Source of the DNA: Gigaspora margarita
Taxonomy: Eukaryota; Glomeromycota; Glomeromycetes; Diversisporales; Gigasporaceae
Direction: 5' to 3'
DNA length: 64,000 nt
Assembly (NCBI GenBank): GCA_009809945.1
Contig: WTPW01000578.1
Location: forward strand, 247,559-311,558
Shown here piece after piece: positions 33,850 through 43,555 of the stretch; the stretch's first letter is position 1; each line of letters starts with the position of its first letter. The notes beneath the pieces are model-generated. The model ran no database searches and was not told where the DNA came from. It was given only the letters and a program-made list of their open reading frames with translations. A program made the translations under genes and the position numbers.

Positions 33850-35400
33850 TACTTATATAGATAATTCGATACAAATTAATTCAACTATATGATATAAGTC
33901 ATTATAATTCAAAGTAATATTCGTAATAATATAAAATAATAATTCTAATACAAACTAACTTACCCAAAGCCTACTAAATAAATTATCGTAGGAGCAATTA
34001 ATTACAATTTTTAAGCTCAATTAATTGATTGGTCGCAGTCACAATTGGCAACGTAATTAGATTAAATATAATATTGGGTTTTAGTTAATTTTACAATAAT
34101 TTTAATTGATTTTAATTGTATGACATATAGTTTAATTGATTTTTCAACAGGTCTAATAGAAATCAAGACAACTACTCAACTACGATACTAACTATCCTTC
34201 AACCAATACTATGCCATCAAGTTAGCAAGTAAGTTATGCAACAGAATTCATTACAATAGCTCATAGTGAAAATTACAATAATTCAAATATGATAATTCTA
34301 TATAAATTAACTCAACAACATAATGTAGTTATTGAAATAGTATATATACTTTTTTTTTTTAAACTTGCACCGGATACTTACGAGTGCGTTAATACTTTAT
34401 TAATTATTAATTAACAAATTTACATATTAAACTATTTTTAGTAAGCATATATCCGGCTAGCTCTATTTCAGACTGCCCAAATGCCCGGTGGGCACTGAGT
34501 TTTACCTTCCCAACACTGCCTTCAGATGATCATCACCAGATCGATATTGGTACAAATGGGAACCACCTCGGAATGATTGTGCCATGAGTTCATGTAGTAT
34601 TTTTTCAGACTTCAGCCTCACATTATGTCTCGTGACTTCGGTTAATCCAAATCGGGTTCTAACTCGTTTCGCTTCACCACCCAGATTTGATCGCGGTAAC
34701 TGCCCAATTAAGGCAACCCATAAATGCTGATGGAAGACCCAGGCTATAGACGAGGTCGCATCTAGCCACACGTGCACTTTTGGTGCCTAATTTAAGTAGT
34801 CTGCTTGCAGGTTCTACACTAGCTGCCATACCTGCAATCCAACTACGGAAATTGACTAATTAAGCCCTCTGATTTTCTGGCCAGCTGACAAACCACGGGT
34901 TCACAGATTTCCATTTTAACCAACTGGTTTTTGCATTTTCACCTCTGAGGGGAATTGAACCAGCAACCTTCAATTTGCATCCTGGGAGCATAACCGCTAT
35001 GCTATCGACCCGCAGGACAATAGTATATATGCTTTGTAACCGAACTCTTATAGTAACTTATAATAACTCCAGTGCAAACTAATTCCAACTAAATCACATA
35101 GAATAAAACAATTCAAATACAAATTACTCAATATTAACACAACTGTGCACAATAAAATAACAAGTAGCTCTGTTACAGAATTTTTTTTATGTATTATATA
35201 GTAGAAAACATGAAAATTCTAATACAAACTTGCATGGTCTTAATCAAATACTGCAGTCACCAAAATAACAAGTAACAAATAAGTTCTATTAAAGAATGTT
35301 TTACTGTAATGATAAAAATAATAATAATACCAATGCAAATTAACTCAACCTTAACCATTATATACTGCATTATTGCTCTTTCAATTTAGTTGGATTTGAT
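33850..35400. repeat. Diverged block of the ~400-bp satellite-like repeat, split by a SINE
   Basis: Segments such as ATAGATAATTCGATACAAAT (33,858), AATTCTAATACAAACTAACT (33,941) and TTTTTAAGCTCAATTAATTG (34,007) match the monomer at 13-14.3 kb. Copies continue at 34,190-34,335 and 35,031-35,400, on either side of the SINE. Divergence is greater than at 13 kb. Confidence 0.65.
34350..35018 (-). mobile_element. tRNA-derived SINE with poly-A tail and target duplication
   Basis: On the minus strand, starting near 35,018, a tRNA-like head contains an A box TAGCATAGCGG (34,994-35,004) and a B box GGTTCAATTCC (34,951-34,961), both matching the RNA polymerase III promoter consensus. The body of about 590 bp has higher GC than its surroundings, and it ends in a poly-A tail (T-run 34,350-34,360 on the plus strand). 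A 12-bp target duplication AATAGTATATAT flanks it (34,336-34,347 and 35,019-35,030). The acceptor stem does not close, so it is a SINE and not a functional tRNA gene. The 91-codon ORF inside (34,502-34,777) is a coincidence of the SINE body. A partner LINE supplies its reverse transcriptase; which one is unknown. Confidence 0.9.
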
Positions 35401-36769
35401 TAATTTATAATTTTTTTGCAAGTTCTGTGAGACCCACGATTACTTTTATAGTATTTTTATTTATTATATTCATTTAATAGGTACCAAAAACATAAGTGAA
35501 TACATATATTATTATAATCATAAAATGTCCAAAACTCAAAAGTACATGGGGGTGCCGGTGGCGCCTCTTTATACTCTTGTAAAATGTGTAATATATGTGC
35601 TTCAAATATGACATGTTTTACATTTTTTTAGGTGCTGAACACATTCCAGTTAAAATTAAAATAGATTATCTTAATAAAATTTTAAGTAATTTTACTTTAT
35701 TTAATTGTTCAAAATTGTTCAAAATTGTCCAAATCATTGTCCAAAGCTGTCCCGTGACAACACTGCTCTTACTTATTATTCAACTATTGTTCAATGACTA
35801 TGCCAATCCTTTACTACTAAAAATACCCAACTAGTATAGTGCTTTCTTTTACGGCTAGCATAGCTGTTTTTTTATTATATATAGAGGCAAAAAAACAGTT
35901 TATTGATTATGCTATTTCTCTTGTTTATAATTATAATAACTATAAGAATTACATGTCGCAAAACTAAAACTAAGCATATATTACTTCTATACTGGTATTG
36001 CAATATTAGATTAAAATTTTACGCAATTAAAGTTTATTATAGTAAGTTTTAAAATACTCAAGAAAAATGAGGTATAAGTTTGTATACATAAAAGAAAAAC
36101 TGCCTTCTTATTTGCTTTTTAAATGAAAAAATTTTTGAAAACTTTCTTTTTTACCCATTGTAATTTTACACAAAAAAAAACCAAATTGCAATACTATATT
36201 TATAGAATGCCCAGATGATAATAAAGTATGAGTTCCTTTTCCATTTATGAAATTCCTTCTTTTCTCAACCATTTCTATCTATTAGACAACCTTATTTTTT
36301 ATTTTTATTTTTTTTTAATTTTTATTTATTTATTTATTTTTTATTTTTTTTATTTTTATTTTTATTTGTTTTTTACTATATAATGCACTATTTGACCTAT
36401 ACTATTAAATTTTTATACTTATTTCAAGTATTTTTCTACCTGTTTACTCAAAAATTAATATTTGACATTAGATTTTTTGTATTTGTCTAAAGCTGAGCAT
36501 ATAGTATTTATATTATTAATAATAAACTTTTTATTTAGGACCGTATCATTAATCATGTGATTATTTTTTATTAGAGGTCTACTCCCCTTCCTTCTTTATG
36601 ATATAGATTTGGTCAGGTTCCTATATATAATTTCAACTTTTTTTACCCTCCCAAGAAAATCACCTGATTTTGTCACTCTTCTTATTATATTATTAATATT
36701 TATATACAATTATTCATATTGTTCTAAATTTCTATTTTAAAAAAGGTGATCAATATAGAAAATCAATAT
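35401..36769. other. AT-rich region without recognised gene
   Basis: A T/A low-complexity tract lies at 36,292-36,370. TAGGTGCTGAACAC at 35,630 recalls the terminus of palindrome A (14,582) but no partner arm follows. Nothing else is assignable. Confidence 0.4.
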
Positions 36770-36966
36770 AAATTCTACATGTGCAATGATTCAAAAGATC
36801 CAAATAACTTAAATAATCCCAGTTATTTATAAATGACTGTGCTCATTTTGTCACGAGTTATTTGCAAATGATCCAAAATTTGAATGACCCATAATGACTA
36901 GTCATTTTAGGATTATTTGAGATCATTTAAAAAATTTTAAATAACTAGGTCATTTACTATCACTGC
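36770..36966. repeat. Degenerate inverted array of AATGATCCAAAT-like motifs
   Basis: Motifs GATCCAAATAACTTAAATAA, AAATGATCCAAAATTTGAAT and their inverses TTATTTGAGATCATTT form a loose inverted array ending near GTCATTTACTATCACTG. It resembles the one-motif hAT-like elements of this window, but ends and target duplication are not clear. Confidence 0.35.
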
Positions 36967-37612
36967 TTTTAATTGTGCTTTTTTTTATAATTGCAAATTG
37001 TCTTAAATCTTCTTTGTTAAGTTTTTAAAAAAAGCCTTCCAATTTAGATAAATCACAGTAACAAGTAAGGTTACACAAAGTGATCACTGTCTAAGATTGC
37101 TCTAGTTATCTAATATTCAAAAAAAGTGAATATAGAATAATACTATTAATATAGTAAAAAAAGTATATAGTTTCAATTTGAGTTTTGCATTCTGATTAGA
37201 TATGGTAATTGAATAAATTTCTTTTGTTAACTTATAAAATTGTAAAATTATACTCTAGTTGCTTTTATAATAGTTATAGATTATAATTAAAAATTATATT
37301 AAAATGTATTAAATTATAAATTTCAAGTTTGGATCTTTATTGATAAAATACTAATATTGTTTACCAAAAGTTTTTAATAACCTTTTGATCTAGAGTAGCA
37401 CTTTTGATAACTATTTGATTTCATTATATAAAAATATGCCAATAACAAATCATTTGTTATTTATTTAAAACAGATTTATATTTAGTCATAAGACAAAAAA
37501 ACAAATATATTTTTATATCAAATTTAGATTTTTTATAAAATAAAAAAATATTTATTATTATATAAACCTTTGAGTATATTTGTTATTGTCAAAAATTAGC
37601 AGAAATATTTCT
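36967..37612. other. AT-rich spacer
   Basis: No gene or repeat recognised. Confidence 0.4.
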
Positions 37613-38273
37613 ATTATCCCTTAAACTGTATTCCAGGCAAATTTGCCTGGAATTTTTAGACATATTTACAATTTTTTAAATAAAATAAAAGTTTATTAAG
37701 AATATGGGGTATACTTTATTTATAGAATATTTTCTTTAAAATATATTTTATAAACTTTATTATAAAAATTTTTTAAAATTATTAATAAACTTTAAAGTAA
37801 TAAAAGTTTGAAGTTTTTAATTTAAATTTTTACTATAAAGCTTTTCTTTAGATTTTCTTAAATTTTATATGTTCCCATCTATAAAAAAAAATTTTACTTC
37901 TAATTAAATCTTAATTTTTACAAGTAATCACATAAGTTGCAATAATTAAAGTTGTAATCCTTTTTATAAACTACAATATTGTATTAGAACAGGGAGCTAG
38001 AGCTAATATTTATAGAGTTCGCCAAGAATATGTAAATAATTTTTTTGGCTAATAAATTTTTTAAAATTTGTCTATTTTTAACTTATAAGCAACTTAAACT
38101 TTTTTTCTTATAATATAAAATTAAATACTACTATAATATAATTCTTATTTTCAAATATTATCAAAAAAAATTTAATTAAATATTTTAACTTTTAAAAAAT
38201 ATAGATCATAAGCATATTTATAGCAATTTTCCAGCCAAAATTGCCTGAAATTGCTTACAGTTTAAGGAATAAT
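37613..38273. mobile_element. 660-bp TIR element, ends CCTTAAACTGTA
   Basis: ATTATCCCTTAAACTGTA at the left faces ATTATTCCTTAAACTGTA (reverse complement of the right end), and the next bases GGCAAATTTGCCTGGAAT / GGCAATTTTGGCTGGAAA also pair, so the inverted ends extend about 60 bp. The interior is AT-rich with no ORF. Superfamily and target duplication are undetermined. Confidence 0.65.
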
Positions 38274-38741
38274 GAAATCTGAGCTAAAAAGGAGTCTATA
38301 GCCTTTAAAAATTATTAATATAATAAAACAATATTATGCTAATTATTGAAAAAATATAAAACAAAGCCAATGGACTAATGCAAAGCATTTATTTTTACTA
38401 AAAAATTGCAAAAAGACAAGTTCAAAAACTTAGTAAAGATTAAAAACACTATTGCTTATTGTAATATTTGAATCAAAAAAAAATACAAACAAGCATTCAA
38501 TATTAAAAAAATTTGTTAACCTGGGTTTACTGCTAGAAAAATATATTAAAATCCTATTATATATATTGACATTTAATAGTATAACAAAAATATTCTAGCT
38601 ATAGCAAAAAAAGTTATAGTTATGTAATAATCTTTAGTAAAATTGGCCAATAACAATTCCAATTTAGTATAATGAAACAAAATTAGAAAAATTCAAAGCA
38701 AATATTTATTCTAAACAGTTATAGAACATTTTCATTTAAAA

Positions 38742-39085
38742 TTAAGAGTAGGGTAAACATAAATCAATTTTCATATGATTTATATAGTATAGCAAAATTT
38801 TATATAGACAAAAATATGAACCTAATTAAACTTTTTAGAATTATAGCCAATATTTTGTAGCATATAATTTGAAGTTTTATATTTGTTATAGTAAAATTTT
38901 AAATCCTATATTATATATTAGCAAAAAAACTTAGATGACACCATATTTCTATAGATTGCACAAAAATTATTATCTCTAATTGGCTGAATCTATATTGTTT
39001 ACAATCCTGTTTGATTGATCACCTAATTCTATATGATTACAAGATAATCACTATTAAAAATAATCTATGTTCACTTTAATCTTAA
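38742..39085. mobile_element. Second TTAA-ended MITE
   Basis: TTAAGAGTAGGGTAAACATA at the left and TATGTTCACTTTAATCTTAA at the right. It aligns along its length with 16,581-16,959 (CAATTTTCATATGATTTA, GGCATATAATTTGAAGT-like blocks, TGATTGRTCACCTGATT-like block), with many differences of transition type. It lies directly against the left arm of the first large palindrome. Confidence 0.75.
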
Positions 39086-39089
39086 TAAA

Positions 39090-40500
39090 AATGCAGTTTA
39101 TAAAAAAAACATATGAATTTACTATAAACTTTATATTGAACAAGAAACAGAAAAAAAAATTTAGCTTAAAAACTAGATTAATTTTTTTTTATTTTTGCAC
39201 TTTTTCAAAATTTAACTCTGCCAAAAACAAATATTTACTAATTCTAAATCAGCAATTTTATATAAAAGTATACTTTGAACAACTTTACTTAGTAGCAAAA
39301 GATAGGTTATTTTGACAAAAAATAGGGGTTTCTAAGTAAACTTTTTTAGCAAAAAATTCTACTTTATTAAAGTTAAAATGTGTTTTTCTTAGATCTTTTA
39401 CTAAGCAAAAAATAGGATCAACGTTAAAAAAAAAACTTTTTTCTTCTAAAAAAATTTTTTTCTAACTTTGATCCTATTTTTATTTAGTAAAAAATCTAAA
39501 AAAAACGTGGGTTAACTCTAATACAAGTAGAATTACCTCTAATACAAGTAGAATTACCTGCTAAACAAGTTTATTTAGAAGCCCAAATTAGTTTATCTTA
39601 ACAAAAAAAGGGGTTTTATATTACTAACCAAAATTTTTAACTTTAATATCTAGTATATAGCTAATCTATTTTTTTGTAAAGATGCCTATCTTTTGCTACT
39701 AAGTAAAGTTGTTCAGAGCATAATTTTACATAAGGGAGAGAGGGGTATTATGGCACAGTGCCTAATTTGCTACACTAATGATATTACACAAACTTTTGAT
39801 CAGAATTATGTAATTTTGGTACCATTCAATTCGTCTCATCGAGACAAATCAGATAGTACCAAAATTATATTATTCTGACCAATAGTTCACAAGATATTAT
39901 TATTTAACCAAAATAATCTACATATAAGGTCAATATGCCTAATTAGCACAGTATCTAATTCAGTGCACTTACGAACTGTTGATTAGAATCATGTAATTTT
40001 GATACTATTTGATTCATCTTATCAAAACAAATCGAATAGTGCCAAAATCATATAATTCTAACTAATAGTTCACAAAATATTATATTATAGATCTTTGTGC
40101 ACCACATTAGACACAGTGCCAAAATAAGACTGTGTTTTTAAAAAAGTAATATCTCATAATTGAGTGATTGAAATCAGTGATTTTGGTGCTATTCGATTTG
40201 TTTTGATAAGACAAATTGAATAGTACCAAAATCATCTAATTCTGATCAATATATCATGTGATATGTATCATAGAACTTAATCATGCTACAATACTCTCTC
40301 TTATAATTGTTGATTTAAAATTAGTAAATATTTATTTTTGCAAAAATAAAAAATTTTAACCTAGTTTTTAAGCTAAATTTTTTTTGTTTCTTGTTCTATA
40401 TGCTTGTAAAATTTAATATTAAGTTAATTAATAAAGCTAGCTTTATATATTTTTTTTATAATTTTTGTTATAGATAGCATTTTAGAAGAATTGTCCTTTA
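39090..40500. repeat. Large palindrome P1, right arm interrupted by an insertion
   Basis: The left arm (about 39,090-39,440) and right arm (about 39,446-39,730 plus 40,303-40,500) are inverted copies: TTTACTAAGCAAAAAATAGG faces CCTATTTTTATTTAGTAAAA, and GAACAAGAAACAGAAAAAA faces TTTTTTTTGTTTCTTGTTC. The centre is near 39,443. It is the same family as P2 and P3. No coding function. Confidence 0.8.
39730..40302. mobile_element. Composite TIR element carrying three small palindromes
   Basis: It starts TAAGGGAGAGAGGGGTATTA and ends (reverse complement) TAAGAGAGAGTATTGTAGCA. Inside are three copies of the ~105-bp palindrome (39,781-39,895; 39,970-40,078; 40,153-40,262), period about 185 bp. It interrupts the right arm of P1, so it is younger than P1. 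The trio at 327-750 may be a copy of the same element. Confidence 0.7.
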
Positions 40501-40616
40501 ATTGTAAAGAAAATTAGAAAAAAATTACTTGTTTTACAAAAATTTTTATAAAAACAACCTAATAAAAAAATATTTTTGTACAATTTTACTATATACAATA
40601 CTAACTTCAAATTTTA

Positions 40617-41660
40617 ATATATCAGGCCCAGGATATATTCTGTCTATAATTAAGATTTTTAAAAAAACATATAAATTTACTATATAACTTTTGGCTAAGA
40701 TCCTTTTAAATCTTACTTATTAACTTTAAATTAAATTTTTTTGAGTATATATAGAACAAAGGGAAAAGAATTCAGATTAAAATTAAATTAAAATTTTGTC
40801 AACTTTGCACAAACTAAAAATGTAACTTGGCCAAAATCATAAATTGCCAATTTTAAAATAATGAATATATATAAAATCATACTTTGAACTACTTTACTTA
40901 TGAGTTGAAAGTAGGTTACCTTGTAAAAAAAATGGGTTATCTATGTACTAAAGTTAAAATTTTTGGGTTTCAATATAAACCCCTTTTTTTGCCAATATAA
41001 CCTGCTTTAGACTTCTAAATAAACTTGTTCAATAGGTAATTCTACTTGTATTAAAATCAAACCCCACTTTTTTGAACCTTTTACTAAGTAAAAAATGGTA
41101 TTAAAGTTAAAAAAAAACTTTTTCTAAAAAAATTTTTTTAAAAAAAATTTTGTTCCAAATTAACCCAATTTTCACTTAGTAAAAGGTTCAAAAAAGTACA
41201 TTTTTTTGATCTTAGCACAAGTAAAATTGCCTGCTAAACAAGTATACTTAGAAGCCCAAATCAGGCTATTTTGATAAAAAAGGTGTTTTTTATTAAAACC
41301 CCAAAAATTTTAACTTAGTAAATAGATAAACCATTTTTTCTTACAAGGTAACCTACTTCTAACTTCTAAGTAAAATTATTGGGCATGTTTTTACATATAC
41401 TTTATCTCATAAAATTGGCAAATATTTGATTTTGGCCAAGTTACATTTTGTTTTGTGCAAAATTGGCAAAATTTTAATTCAATTTTTAAGCTCAATTTTT
41501 TCTTTTCTTTTTGTTCCATATTTCCAAAAAAATTTAATTTAAAGTTAATAAGTAAGATTTAAAAGGAGCTTAGCTCAAAGTTATATAGTAAATTTATATA
41601 TTTTTAAAAAAATTTTAATTATAGATAACAATAAAAGGAACATATTTTGAGCCTAATATG
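40617..41660. repeat. Large palindrome P2, ~1,044 bp
   Basis: The arms of about 510 bp meet near 41,140 in A/T-rich sequence. Examples: GGTAATTCTACTTGTATTAA (left) faces TAGCACAAGTAAAATTGCCT (right), and TAGGTTACCTTGTAAAAAAA faces TTCTTACAAGGTAACCTACT. Ends ATATCAGGCCCAGGATATAT and its counterpart TTTTGAGCCTAATATG. Confidence 0.85.
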
Positions 41661-42158
41661 TACTAACTCTAATTTAAACAAACTTAAAATTTTTTAGTTA
41701 TTATGCAACTAGAACTTTTTGCTATAGCTAAAGTACTTATACATTAGTGCTATACTGCTTGTTTACCTGCTTGCTATATTATACCCAGAATTTAAAAGGC
41801 AGTGCTTGTATATTACGAATTACTTTAGGTATAGCACAAGTTAGATAGTAGTTAGATTAAAATAAAATTTATTGGAAAATTCAAATTGGACATTATAGAA
41901 AGTATAACTATTAAAAAGAGTTGAATTCACAATATTTATCTTTTTACTACTTTGTCTTTCTATAATATTACTATATTATTTACTTGCTATTCACTAGTTA
42001 TTTACTTCTTATTTATTAGTTATCTACTTCTACTTTTATATTTAATAATAGGTAAAAACTATTTATACACTACGTGTATGTACTAGTGTTCAAATAGTAA
42101 TTGCCTTAATAATAATATTTAGTTTAAATGTTTTTAAAAGTTTTTAAAAATTTAGAAT
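41661..42158. other. Spacer between P2 and P3
   Basis: AT-rich, no gene. It holds TATTTACTTGCTATTCACTA-like short repeats at 41,975-42,030. Confidence 0.4.
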
Positions 42159-43172
42159 TATATCAGGTATAGGACATGTCCCCTTGAAATAGGTCCAAAT
42201 GTTTTCTATAATTAAAATTTTTAAAAAATATATAAATTTACTATATAACTTTAAGCTAAGATCTTCTTAAATCTAACTTATTAACTTAAAATTAAATTTT
42301 ACAATTATATAGAACAAGAAAAGAAGAAAAAATTAAGCTTAAAAACCAAGTTAAACTTTTGTTAATTTTGTACAATTTCAAAATTTAACTTAGTCAAAAA
42401 CAAATATTTACTAATTTTAAATCAGTGATTATATGAAAATTATAACTTTACTTAGGTGACAAAAGTAGGTTACCTTGTAAGAAAAATAGGTTATCTATGT
42501 ACTAAAGTTAAAATTTTTGAGTTTTCAATATAAAACTTTTTTTGATTAGGTAATCTACTTTGGGCTCTTAAACAAAGTTGTTCAGCATGTAATTCTACTT
42601 GTATTAAGGCTAAAACACGTTTCCTCAAACCTTTTACTAAGTGAAAAATGGGTTTAAAGTTTGAAATTTTTTTTTCTAACTTTAACACCATTTTTCACTT
42701 GTTAAAAGGTTCAAGAAAACGTGTTTTAGCCTTAATACAAGTAGAATTACATGCTGAACAACTTTACTTAAGAGCCCAAAGTAGGTTACCTAATCAAAAA
42801 AAAGTTTTATATTGAAAACTCAAAATTTTAACTTTAGTACATAGATAACCTATTTTTTTTACAAGGTAACCTACTTTTGTCATCTAAGTAAAATTATAAT
42901 TTTACATATAATTACTAATTTAAAATTAGTAAATATTCGTTTTTGACAAAGTTAAATTTTGAAATTGTACAAAATTAGCAAAAGTTTAACTTGGTTTTTA
43001 AGCTCAATTTTTTCTTCTTTTCTTGTTCTATATGATCATAAAATTTAATTTTAAGTTAATAAGTTAGATTTAAAAAGATCTTAGCTCAAAGTTATATAGT
43101 AAATTCATATATTTTTTAAAAATTTTAATTATAGAAAGCAATAAATGGGACATGTCCTATGCCTAATATATA
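42159..43172. repeat. Large palindrome P3, ~1,014 bp
   Basis: The arms of about 505 bp meet near 42,671. Left end TATCAGGTATAGGACATGTC, right end GACATGTCCTATGCCTAATA. Inner arms GGCTAAAACACGTTTCCTCA face AAGAAAACGTGTTTTAGCC. By eye it is the best preserved of the three. The 66-codon ORF within the left arm is not a gene. Confidence 0.9.
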
Positions 43173-43290
43173 ATTTATTATGCTAAACAAATTTTACATA
43201 ATAGTTATAGTTAATTTACTTAATAAAAAAAATTTTATATATAGCAATTATACTAGCTAATTTTTTTAAAAATTACTAGTTTTCTACAAG

Positions 43291-43555
43291 TAGGTTCCAC
43301 AATTTGATTTGATTTGATTTGATCAAATATTTGAACTCAAATCAAATTCAAATACAGAATTTTCAAATCAATGAATATTTGATTTGATTTGATCAAATAT
43401 TTGAAATATTTGATAATGTATAAGCAAAATTTCAAATCAAATCAAATTCAAATACAGAATTTTTAATTCAAATCAAATTCAAATCAAGACTTATTTGATT
43501 TGATCAAATTCAAATATGCTTAATATTTGATTTGATTTGAGTTTGAGGAACCCTA
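43291..43555. mobile_element. hAT-like MITE made of ATTTGATTTG motifs
   Basis: It starts TAGGTTCCACAATTTGATTT and ends (reverse complement) TAGGGTTCCTCAAACTCAAA. The flanking 8 bases, TCTACAAG (43,283-43,290) and CCTACAAG (43,556-43,563), differ by one transition. The 265 bp are almost wholly ATTTGATTTG / CAAATCAAAT in both orientations. There is no ORF. Confidence 0.8.

Noticed and set aside
34502-34777. 91-codon ORF with normal-looking composition
   Set aside because: It lies fully inside the SINE body between tRNA-like head and poly-A tail.
34930-35015. Functional tRNA gene on the minus strand
   Set aside because: A and B boxes are good, but the acceptor stem does not pair and sequence runs on into a SINE body with poly-A and target duplication.
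39067-43172. Short ORFs within the large palindromes
   Set aside because: AT-rich random frames; the mirrored arms do not preserve them.
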